64,000 nucleotides of DNA from Hyaloraphidium curvatum (Eukaryota > Monoblepharomycota > Hyaloraphidiomycetes > Hyaloraphidiales > Hyaloraphidiaceae): the NCBI GenBank assembly GCA_025558095.1, contig JAIVFI010000046.1, forward strand, positions 62,001 to 126,000, given 5' to 3'. Of this stretch, positions 10,993 through 19,318 are shown piece by piece. The position numbers and the translations under genes are program-made. Each line of letters starts with the position of its first letter. Position 1 is the first letter of the stretch. The notes beneath the pieces are model-generated. The model did not search any database. It worked only from the letters and a program-made list of their open reading frames with translations, and had not been told where the DNA came from.

Positions 10993-12032
10993 CGCTGCGT
11001 GCGGGGCCGCGATGGTCGGGGGACGGGTGTGCGGGAAAGGCGCAGCCTCGTTCATATTCCTTTTCGGGCGTCGGCGTAGCGTCGCGCACCCAAACCGGCA
11101 GGGCGCAAGGGCGGGCCATCGGAAGTCGGGAATGGTCGCAAACCGGCGAAGAGGGCTCTCGAAGGCTCATCGGTGTCCGTTCCGCCCGGGAAGTCGTCCG
11201 GGGGGACCGCTCCCCGCCCCGATCGACCGCCACGTCGGCACACTCCTCCGGGCCCAGAACGGCAGAAGGACGGACACAGAGCCATCGCCCGGCTCCCAGG
11301 CATCATAGAACCGTCCGATGCGGCCGTTCTGTGGCCCGACAGTCGCTCGTGTGACGCGCAGCGGGCGATCGCGATCGGAGCCCGCGCGAAATTCTCGGTT
11401 GGCGGACACCAATCGCTCATAACTCTCCTTCAAGCACCTACATTCCGTCGTCGGAACTCCTGCGGGAAGGGCCCATGACCCGGGGGTCCGAAGCGCTCTC
11501 GGTTATCTGCAATGAATCGGCTCGAACTTTCCGAAGCGCACTACTTGACCCCCTTTTCCTTCGGGGACGTCATTTTGTTCGGCGGGAGCACCTCCGCCCC
11601 AGCAGTCCATGGTTTTTTCCAACTCTTTGACCCTTGGCTCCGTCGGCCGCGACGATGGGGGTTCGGGCGGGCGTTACACAAGCCCCCACACTCAGCTCGC
11701 CGCCCGCGCCGATTTCCCCGACGCCAGCGCCGGACCGTACTTATGCTACGTCGCCGGTAACCATTTCAACCGCGTCCGAAGGTCCTCGGTTACCCAAAAA
11801 GCTGATCCCCCGAGGACCACGCCCTTGACACGGCTTTTTTGACATTGAAGGACAGCATACCGAAGGCGTGCGAGAAAGACGGCATCAATCCTTCGGGTAT
11901 CTGCTTCCAATACATTTCTTTTGCGATTCGGCACGGAACGGTCCGATTTACCAGGGATGTGCCCGCGACAGTGCCCTCGCGCCGACGGGTGCACCCTCTT
12001 GCCGACGATCCCGCCGCCCCCACTTTCCAAAG
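10993..12032. other. Intergenic with inverted dispersed-repeat copy
   Basis: No gene was supported. It contains the third, inverted copy of the short repeat (11688-11794). Confidence 0.5.
11688..11794 (-). repeat. Dispersed repeat, copy 3 (inverted)
   Basis: The reverse complement starts GGTAACCGAGGACCTTCGGA and continues identically to copy 1 for 28 bases. It then shares AAGTACGGTCC and GGCGAGCTGAGTGT in order. Confidence 0.7.
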
Positions 12033-12659
12033 ATGCCCCCCCGCCCACCGCTCCGCAACCTCTCTGATGCCCTCTGCGCCACCTGCGGTCGCAACCTCCC
12101 CCTCAAACCCGCTCCCGCCGCGACGCCGATGAAGTACTGCTCGGCAAAGTGCCGCTCCCGCAAACCCGGGGAGCTGGACGCGCTGATCGAGGGTGCGATG
12201 CTGCACATGGCCAGGGAGAGGGAGGCGGCATACAGGACGGGACGGGCGGGTAGGAAGGGCGCGGGAGTGACGTGCGAGGAGGTGGAGGAGGCGGTGAGGG
12301 GGCTCGTGGGGCCGGTCGCCGCGGACGGGACGGACGGTGCGGGCGAAGGGCTCCAATCAGGTGGAATGCACGACTCCGGACGGTCGGAAGAGGTCAATTC
12401 TGCCCGGAAAACATCGCATGGACGCGCAGAGGGTCTGGACGCCGACGGACGACTGGTCGGAGCCCTCGATCCATCTTCCCCCCCGCCTCGGACCCTTTCC
12501 CTGCCCGTGGACCTCCGCGAGAGGACGCGGCAGGCCGCCAGGCGACTAGCTGGCCGCAACCTCGTCGCGCTCTACGGGAATGGTAGGGAGCTGCCGTCTT
12601 CCGGGGCCGCGGGGGTCATGGAGGTGCGCATCAGGGAAGGGAGGGAGGCCGAAGGGTGA
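12033..12659 (+). CDS. DUF2256-like zinc-ribbon protein
   Basis: The start MPPRPPLRNLSD leads to LCATCGRNLPLK and MKYCSAKCRSRKPGELD, the C-x2-C...C-x3-C ribbon of DUF2256-type fungal proteins, then GVTCEEVEEAVRG. The C-terminus has RERTRQAARRLAGRNLVALYG, a block also seen in fungal relatives. The gene is drawn as one 208-aa frame. An alternative has a 67-nt intron (GTGAGG at 12294 to CAG at 12360) that brings in another frame reading VECTTPDGRKRSILPG and MDAQRVWTPTDDW, which looks protein-like; a second intron would then be needed to return. The family's function is unknown. Confidence 0.68.
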   Translation: MPPRPPLRNLSDALCATCGRNLPLKPAPAATPMKYCSAKCRSRKPGELDALIEGAMLHMAREREAAYRTGRAGRKGAGVTCEEVEEAVRGLVGPVAADGTDGAGEGLQSGGMHDSGRSEEVNSARKTSHGRAEGLDADGRLVGALDPSSPPPRTLSLPVDLRERTRQAARRLAGRNLVALYGNGRELPSSGAAGVMEVRIREGREAEG

Positions 12660-12956
12660 TTCCGAAGGCTTCGGAACGGGCCTCAGAGGACGAAAAGCAG
12701 CGCGAATGGATACTCTTCAACTGAATCTGGTGTTTTCTGGAGCAGATAGAAGGCAACACAACCGGACAACCATCGCCTGAAGGCTCGCGAACGGATACCA
12801 GGTGACCGAGTCTCTTGACTTCGAAACAGAACATTAAGCTGTAGGACCGCAGGCCAGCTCCGGTGCCTGATAGAATACGCCTCGTTCCTTGAACGAATGA
12901 ACCTCTTGGGCGGGGAAACCGCCGGCTTCGACCTCCCTTGATCGTTTGGGGCCTCC

Positions 12957-13655
12957 TCACATCGGCATCGGCTGGGTGCCCGGGGGGCCCTTCACGACCT
13001 TTGCCATCTGCCCGCACTTCTGGCACTGGACGACGCGGCGGCCCGGGGGGCAGAAGCAGAAGTTCCAGGGGAAGAAAAAGATGCACCAGAGCTGCAGACG
13101 GGAGATCACGAGATCAGTGGCACCAAAGGGGCGCCGAGCCGCGGAATGCTCACGATGTCCATGCCGGCCCACTTGCCGCTCGGGCGCCAGGCGTGCTGGC
13201 AGGCGGCGCCGGGCTGCGACGGGCAGGAAGAGTCAGCGACCTGTGATCCGTGATCACGAGCTGTCAAACGCACCGCGGCGCCCATGGCGCCCATTGCGAC
13301 GGGCTGAGGGGCGTACGCGGGGGCGCTGAAGCCGGCACCGGGCTGGGCGGTGGTCCCATCGGCGTAGGATGGGGCAGCGAAGGTCGTCGGAGGGGCGGCG
13401 GCCGGTGCCGGGGGAGCAGAGTAGACGGGAGCGGCCGCGGCCACCGAAGCGGTCGCGTCGGGGGCCGGAGCGGCATAGGTCGGGGCAGCGTAGCTCGTTA
13501 CCGGCGCGGCGGCCGCCGGAGGAGCAACAGGGGCGGCAGCGGCCGGGGGAGCGCTGTAGGAGGGCGCGGCGTACGTGGTCGTCTCGGCAGCTGCGGACGG
13601 GCCGAGTGAGAAGCGGCCTTCCACCACGAGGGCAGCTCAGCTTACGGGCAGACAT
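12957..13655 (-). CDS. LITAF-like / membrane zinc-ribbon protein
   Basis: Four exons (13655-13646, 13590-13274, 13213-13154, 13091-12957) with introns of 55, 60 and 62 nt give 173 aa. The first coding exon is only 10 nt (ATGTCTGCCC, donor GTAAGC). The N-terminal two thirds is a Pro/Ala/Tyr-rich disordered segment with SYSAPPAAAAPVAPP-type repeats. The C-terminus has CQHAWRPSGKWAGMDI, a hydrophobic LWCIFFFPWNFCFCPP, then VVQCQKCGQMAKVV. This is a split CxH/CxxC zinc site around a membrane-dipping helix, as in LITAF/BRI3-type proteins of endo-lysosomal membranes. The assignment rests on that architecture, and localisation is inferred. Confidence 0.78.
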
Positions 13656-14137
13656 TGTGACTTCGTTCCTTCAACGACAAAGGGTGTGTGCGTGCCTGCG
13701 GGGTTTTATCTTTGGGGACCGCAGTCGGTCGGACGAGGCGGTGGGACCCTGACCTGAAAGGGGACCTGGCCGACAACCCGACAATCCATCGGGCGTGGCC
13801 GAACCTTCGAAATAATCCACAAGCGTACATATCGCTGCCACGATTGACTGTTTTCGCTGTCCTGGATGCGGTCGCCTAGCCCAATACCAGGGAAGGCGGA
13901 GAGCTGTGCCAACAAGCCGAGGTCCCCTTGAACGAACGAACATCGTACATCAACTTTGCGTTTCAAATTTGTGGTGCGGGGCCATGTACGTGCTTGAAAG
14001 GTCAAGCTGTTCCGACGCGTGTTAACACGCGGTGGGAAGGGCGCCCGGCGCCTCGAGACTCGGGCCGCGCGTGAACCTCCAAATGCTCGGGACTCTCCCC
14101 CGTCTAGAGTTGAGCGGACGGAATCGATGTCCCGATC
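13656..14137. other. Intergenic, divergent promoters
   Basis: The gap lies between the LITAF-like gene and the plus-strand glycosyltransferase and must carry both promoters. No other structure was seen. Confidence 0.45.
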
Positions 14138-15460
14138 ATGCGAACTGCAACGCGCGCTGAAGGCAGTCCTCCTCGGGCCCCGGACTCGAGAGCCGAACAA
14201 TCGGCGAATCCGGCCGCCCTTGGGATGCGGCTGACGCGTGTAACCCGTGCCTTGCGGGCGATGTTGCCGTTGTTCATCGCGCTCGGTCTCTTTGTCGCTG
14301 GCACTCGTTATGAGGCAACGCGCACGGGCGAACGAACAGGGGTGGCCGTGGAGCAGACGGACTCGCACGCGCCCGCGCCGGACGTCACTCGGATCCACGT
14401 CGTCGTCGTTGCAATCGGAGCGTACTACGCGCGAATGGTCGCGGCGAGCATTCGTTCCATTCTGTTCCACCGGCGCCGGACCTCGCACATCGAGTGGCAC
14501 CTCTTCGTCGACCCCACGGCCGAGGCCTACCTTCGGGCCAACTTCACGCTCCTTGGCGCGCTCCCTCCTTGTGCCAAAGTGAACATGTACCCGAGCGCGC
14601 CGTTGCAGGCCCAGGCTCTCAGTTTCCTGAAGGAAACGGGCCTCGTGGTGGATCACTACGTGGGCAACGACGGCCTCACGCTTGCCTTTGTGCAGGATCA
14701 CGTCCCGCCTCACGTCGACCGGCTCATGCTCCTCGGATCGGACACCTTCTTTGTGGACGACATCGCGCGCCAATGGGACCTGTTCTCCCTCTTCGATTCG
14801 CACACGGTCCTTCGGGATCAGGAAACGCCGAAAGGCCCGCTCACCGAATTCTTCGACGCCCCGCCCCAACCTCCGGATGTAGTACCCGGAAGTGGTCCCA
14901 TTCTGGCCATGGCCCGCTTCCACCCGCCCATTGCTCGGAACTATCGATGGCGAGCCACTTGGCCGGACTTGGTGGTGTCGGGCGGGCACCTGATCGACGT
15001 GCGGAGGGCCAAGAGGTTCAACCTGACCGGCCGCTACGTCGCCGCCGCCCGGTTCTACAAGGAGAAGTTTGGAGTCACAAAGCTGACGGCAGCCGATCAG
15101 ACGCTCGGCAACATGTTTGCGCTGACGCACCCGGACCTCTTTGCCGTCCTGCCGTGTTGGGCACAGGGCCACACTGGCCATCAGCTGGTCGCGGCGGGAA
15201 AGCATTGGTCGCGGTCCGGCTGGTGTCGGGGCGAACCCATCGTCAACATCCACGCGTCGCCGTCACGACAGTTGGACGACCCCCAATCGAGGTACTACAG
15301 CCTGTTCCGGTGGTTCTCGAGATTGGACGACGGCTGGCTCCAGTTCTGCCCCGGTTCCCAAGATCGGCCGATGAAGGACTCTGATTACGCGGCCCAATAC
15401 CACGCAGAGGGGGACAGAATCGCCAAGGACTACATGACGTACAATGTACTTCAGAATTGA
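14138..15460 (+). CDS. LARGE-like (GT8) type II membrane glycosyltransferase
   Basis: Single exon, 440 aa. A short basic N-terminus precedes one signal anchor (MLPLFIALGLFVAG, about residues 42-55). The catalytic domain opens with IHVVVVAIGAYYARMV and SIRSILFHRRR, the pattern at the start of LARGE-type GT8 domains. The metal-binding DxD lies in GSDTFFVDDIARQWDLF, and GNDGLTLAFVQDHVP matches the region preceding it in that family. Later elements include LVVSGGHLIDVRRAKRFN and ADQTLGNMFAL. The expected location is the Golgi, transferring a sugar from a nucleotide donor; donor and acceptor are unknown. A Met at 14225 is an alternative start. The stop lies 24 bp from the stop of the convergent sugar isomerase/acetyltransferase gene. 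Confidence 0.82.
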   Translation: MRTATRAEGSPPRAPDSRAEQSANPAALGMRLTRVTRALRAMLPLFIALGLFVAGTRYEATRTGERTGVAVEQTDSHAPAPDVTRIHVVVVAIGAYYARMVAASIRSILFHRRRTSHIEWHLFVDPTAEAYLRANFTLLGALPPCAKVNMYPSAPLQAQALSFLKETGLVVDHYVGNDGLTLAFVQDHVPPHVDRLMLLGSDTFFVDDIARQWDLFSLFDSHTVLRDQETPKGPLTEFFDAPPQPPDVVPGSGPILAMARFHPPIARNYRWRATWPDLVVSGGHLIDVRRAKRFNLTGRYVAAARFYKEKFGVTKLTAADQTLGNMFALTHPDLFAVLPCWAQGHTGHQLVAAGKHWSRSGWCRGEPIVNIHASPSRQLDDPQSRYYSLFRWFSRLDDGWLQFCPGSQDRPMKDSDYAAQYHAEGDRIAKDYMTYNVLQN

Positions 15461-15484
15461 TCTTGATCGGGCAAACCGTTTCAT

Positions 15485-16564
15485 TTAAATCCTACGAAGG
15501 AACACCGCTGGGCTTCCCACTACGACGGTCGCGGTCTCGACATCCCTCACGACCGTACTGCCCGCCCCCACCATCGCCCCTTCCCCTATCGTCATTCCTG
15601 GGAGAATAGTGCAGTTGGCCCCCAAGCTCGCCCCGCGGCGGACCCGGATCGGAACAGGGGCCTTGTGGGCCCCGCTCCGCGGAAACGGATCGTTGCAGAA
15701 GCACGTTCCGGTGGCGACAAAGACGCCGTCCTCGAGCGTGGTGCCCTCGTAGACCGCGACGCCGTTCTTGACCGTGCAGTTGTCCCCGACGATCGCGCCG
15801 CTTTCGATGAAGGCTCCCTCGCCGATATTGCAGTTGTCGCCAACAATCGCGCCCCTTTGTATATGTGCGTTGGCCCAGACGCGGGTACCGGCACCGACTT
15901 TGGCTCCGGGGTCGACTATAGCTCTTTCGTGAATGAAACAAGCTAGGGCTCCGCCGGGTTTGTCGCCCGGTTCGGTCGGAGAAGTCGCGGCGGTAGGAGT
16001 GGAGTGGCTGCCCTTGTCGAGCGTGGCACGTCCGTCGGTGATGGCAAGCGGTAACGCCTCCATCGGCGGGCGCTCCTTTGTAGCCTCCCGCAAGAAGGCA
16101 TCATAGTCGCACACTTGGTCGGCCTCCTCGAGCGAGCATAGGCCGAGGACCACGGCGCCCGGCGCCGTCTCCAGCTCGATCCAAACAAGAGGCCCGATCT
16201 CCACGCACTGGCCGCCCGCGACCGAGTTTAGTTCCACAATCTCCTTTCTTGTGCCGTCGTCGAGATGGAGGCGACAGGAACCGGCGAGACACTGCAAGAG
16301 AGTCCGGCTCTCCCGGGCGGCGTGCCCACCCCTCTCTCCTGTCCGTATTTCGAGGCCCGTGACCACGAAATGTCGCTTCGGACTGAACGGCAGAGGCGCA
16401 AAGCTGGCAAAGCCAAGCGTCTCGCGGCAGCCGTCGGTGCGATGAAGGTTCCAGCGGCGCCACTCGGGCCGATCCCGCATCGCCGCGGCCGGCATCGCGG
16501 GCCGTCTGGGGCCGTCCTCCTCGTCCGCCTGCTCGTCGCACACGCGGCAGGATGGGTGGATCAC
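15485..16564 (-). CDS. Fusion: WxcM/FdtA-like sugar 3,4-ketoisomerase plus left-handed beta-helix acetyltransferase
   Basis: Single exon, 359 aa, with two joined enzymes. Residues about 50-175 match the FdtA/WxcM cupin: RGGHAARESRTLLQCLAGSC, LHLDDGTRKEIVELNS, then PLVWIELETAPGAVVLGLCS and VCDYDAFLRE. In bacteria this domain isomerises dTDP-4-keto-6-deoxyglucose to the 3-keto sugar. Residues about 215-359 are hexapeptide repeats of a WbpD/FdtC-type N-acetyltransferase (VDPGAKVGAGTRVWANAHIQ, GDNCNIGEGAFIESGAIVGD, YEGTTLEDGVFVATG). The pair would make the late steps of 3-acetamido-3,6-dideoxyhexose synthesis, with an aminotransferase needed in between. Absence of introns and purely bacterial relatives suggest lateral transfer. 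A Met at residue 24 or 29 may be the real start. Confidence 0.87.
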   Translation of the reverse strand: MIHPSCRVCDEQADEEDGPRRPAMPAAAMRDRPEWRRWNLHRTDGCRETLGFASFAPLPFSPKRHFVVTGLEIRTGERGGHAARESRTLLQCLAGSCRLHLDDGTRKEIVELNSVAGGQCVEIGPLVWIELETAPGAVVLGLCSLEEADQVCDYDAFLREATKERPPMEALPLAITDGRATLDKGSHSTPTAATSPTEPGDKPGGALACFIHERAIVDPGAKVGAGTRVWANAHIQRGAIVGDNCNIGEGAFIESGAIVGDNCTVKNGVAVYEGTTLEDGVFVATGTCFCNDPFPRSGAHKAPVPIRVRRGASLGANCTILPGMTIGEGAMVGAGSTVVRDVETATVVVGSPAVFLRRI

Positions 16565-16748
16565 TGCTGACTTCAGAACGCCGGCACAGTTCGGCCTTCA
16601 AGAAGCGTCCCTTACTCAGGAATAAACAGGACGCGTACGCGGGACCGAAGGGACCAGCCAGACGCTGTGGCCAATCACATCGCGAAACGGGTAGCTCGCA
16701 TAGGGTATCTCTCCTAGATTGCCAAAGGACATACGCGAGGTCGAGCAA

Positions 16749-18670
16749 TCAAAACTGTTGTGGGGCTGGGTCAGCGCATACGTGTGAGAAGTGAGGAAGG
16801 CGACCTACCCGGATCTGGTACGTCCCCGCCTGCGGCACGGCCTCACCAATCAGCATCGACTCGGCCCCAGCGACACCTCCACCACCCACCTTGGTCATGT
16901 ACCTGACCCACTTGACGCTCTGGTAGTTGCTCTTCTCGAACACCTTGAGGAACCTCACCACGAGCCCCGACGCCGTGAACATTAGCACCTGGAAGTCCAT
17001 GCTGATCGGCGGCCGCGACCAGGCGCTCGCGGACCGGCCCGAGGTGGTCGGGTGGAGGGTGCAGTCGAGGGAGAGGGTGAGCTCAGTCTGGCCCTGGAAC
17101 TTGGCGATCCTGGCGGCGTTTGGGTGAGCAGGCCCGGCGGAATGGCCCGCAGGAGACCCACTTCCAAATCACCGCGTTCTCGGCGCCGACGTACTTGGCC
17201 TTGCCGCCGGTGGCGTTGATCTTGACCGCGCTGGTCGTCGGCGGCGTCGGCACGCGCACGACCACGTTCTGCGCGTGGACTTTGGAGGAGAACTGCGAGC
17301 GCACCGCGATGCGGTACTCGGCCCGCTGTTGTGAAGGGAGGGAGAAGGTGGGGGATAGGCGGAAGGGGAGGTTGATGGCCTCGGTGGAGCGGTACCTGTC
17401 CGGCACGCGTCGGTCACCCGTCGGCAACCCCACGAGCGAGGTACGCACTTCATGAGCTCAAACTCCCCGTCGGGCGGGACGAACCCGATCGTCCTGTCCG
17501 AATCGAACCTCCCAAGCCGGACGCACTGGTGGAACTGCACGTCGTCCAGCAGCACCGTCCCGTCGTCCTTCCTGTGCTGCCCGCTGGCGTCTACCACGCG
17601 ATCGTTCATGCCGAACTTGCACTCGGGCATGCCCGTGAGGTACGCCCGCACGATGACCTGGCCCGAGACGTCGGCCCGGAGGGTGCCGCCTGACACGGAG
17701 CCCAGGTAGTTGACGCTCTCCACGACGTCGACAAAGGCCTCGTTCTTGCGGTATTTAATGTCGGGACGGCGCCAGGCAATGGCGCCGGTGGCCTGGATCG
17801 AGACCTTGGTGGCCTCGGCGGAGGAAGGGGCGTCCAAAGAGCGGGTGGGGAGGGGAGCAGAGGTGATAAAGAGCTTAAGGGTGGAAGAGTCGGTGGTTTG
17901 CGGGTAGCCGGCGTCGAGAATCTCTGGAAACGGGCGAAAAAGGCCGTATCAGCAAGAGTTGGCCGGGCCCGAGTGCTCCAGAGCCGCTGAACGAAGCAGG
18001 CCTCCGAACCCGGCAACTGCGGCCCCCGGCCACCCGCATGCCATTTTGTCGAGGTGCCAAATGATCCTTCAGGCAAATGAAGGAAGGAAACAGGGTCCTT
18101 CCCCACGAATGCAGCAGCAAGCGCGTCGCGACGCGTTCCCGCCCAATTCGGGTTCCCGCTCCCGAACGGCACCCGTCGCCGCCAGCTGCTGGCCAAACAA
18201 TGCCGGCCACGTAGAAAACGAAGCAGCCGACGTCCCGTCCCGCCCCTCGAAGCCCGCAAACACCGTGGCGGTCGGCCCACCCACCGTCGAGCAGCTCGTA
18301 AACCAGCACAAAGTTGCCCTTGATTTCCTCCTCGCCGAAGCGGCCAAAATACTCGCGGCCGACGCGGCATATCCGCGTCAGGACCTCGAACACCAGCGCG
18401 GCGTTGACGTTGAGCTTGGACACCGCGACCAGGTACACGTTCTCGTGCCGGATGTGGAAGAACGTCGTCGAGCCCAGCGTCAGGATCGGCGGCGGCGTCG
18501 ACAGCGGCGACGCGATGGTGTGCACACGGAAGAGGTCGGCGACGGAGCGCCTTCGCGGGGGTCAGCGGGGCGGCCGGCGCGCGGCGGAGTGCCCACTTGA
18601 CGTCGTTCCGGAAGAGCCGCGAGATGAGCACCTCGCCCTTCAGGCTCATGATAATGATGGCAGACAGCAT
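16749..18670 (-). CDS. AP2M1/APM4: AP-2 complex subunit mu
   Basis: Five exons (18670-18597, 18550-18285, 17923-17449, 17395-17162, 17109-16749) give 469 aa. The longin-like N-domain reads KGEVLISRLFRNDVK joined to RSVADLFRVHT and later NFVLVYELLDEILDAGYPQ. The mu homology domain follows with WRRPDIKYRKNEAFVDVVES, MPECKFGMNDR, FVPPDGEFELMK joined to YRSTEAINLPF, AVIWKI, and RPPISMDFQ. These are the mu-adaptin landmarks that bind YxxPhi cargo in clathrin endocytosis. SAxxSGQVIVRAYLTGMPECKFGMND fits AP-2 better than AP-1. The second intron is 361 bp, far longer than the usual 46-53 nt here. The extreme C-terminus is uncertain because a GTAGGT donor follows YQIR, the usual end. Confidence 0.93.
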
Positions 18671-19318
18671 GGCGGCGGCCGCCGCGGCGCGCCGCGGGGG
18701 GCGGCGGAGAGCGCGGGGACGGGGTTGAGGTGAGCGGAGCGCGGCCGCGAGGCCGCAGTTGAGGAGACCGCCCTGCCAGGGTCAACAGACCGCGCGCCCT
18801 TCGAGGCCGGAACGCATCATGGGGAACTCGAATGAGCTGTTGGTGTAGGTTTTTTGATTGGAGACCGGGACAATGATGGATTCAACCTCCATCCAGATCG
18901 TCGAGGTCTGCCGTGGCCGACACGAGGAGAACTCCACCCAGCTCCACCTAGCCAATGGGACGGGAATATGATCCATCCACGCGTCTCGGGTGCGCAGGGA
19001 ACAGCTGCGTGCAGTCCTTGCCTGTTGGCTCGTTATGTTGGTGCACGACGGGCCCCCACGGTCCCGCCGGCGTCCAAGCTCCACAGCGACCCGGCGACGC
19101 CGGCGCAACCCCTCACAACGTGCGTTTCGCTCCTTAAACAGTTGGTTTGAGCAAATGACCATACGATTCGACGTCCATAGGTCTAATGTACAGCATACGT
19201 CATTCTCTACAATCTAGCCTCGGAGCCATGAATAGCAAGTCAGCAAATCAGTGGCAACCACGTTTCGAGCAATACGCGAGCCAACGCCGATGTGCGTAAG
19301 CTAATGCTGTCGATAATA
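18671..19318. other. Intergenic containing repeat copy A
   Basis: Upstream region of the AP-2 mu gene and 3' flank of the large orphan gene. Apart from the repeat nothing is supported; the minus-strand frame at 18782-19162 overlaps the repeat. Confidence 0.5.
18938..19147 (+). repeat. 210-bp repeat, copy A
   Basis: The copy starts CCAGCTCCACCTAGCCAATG and ends TTAAACAGTTGGTT. It is present inverted, with a few mismatches, at 35226-35439, where it lies directly against a tRNA-like 5' half. Copy A has no tRNA sequence beside it. Confidence 0.88.
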
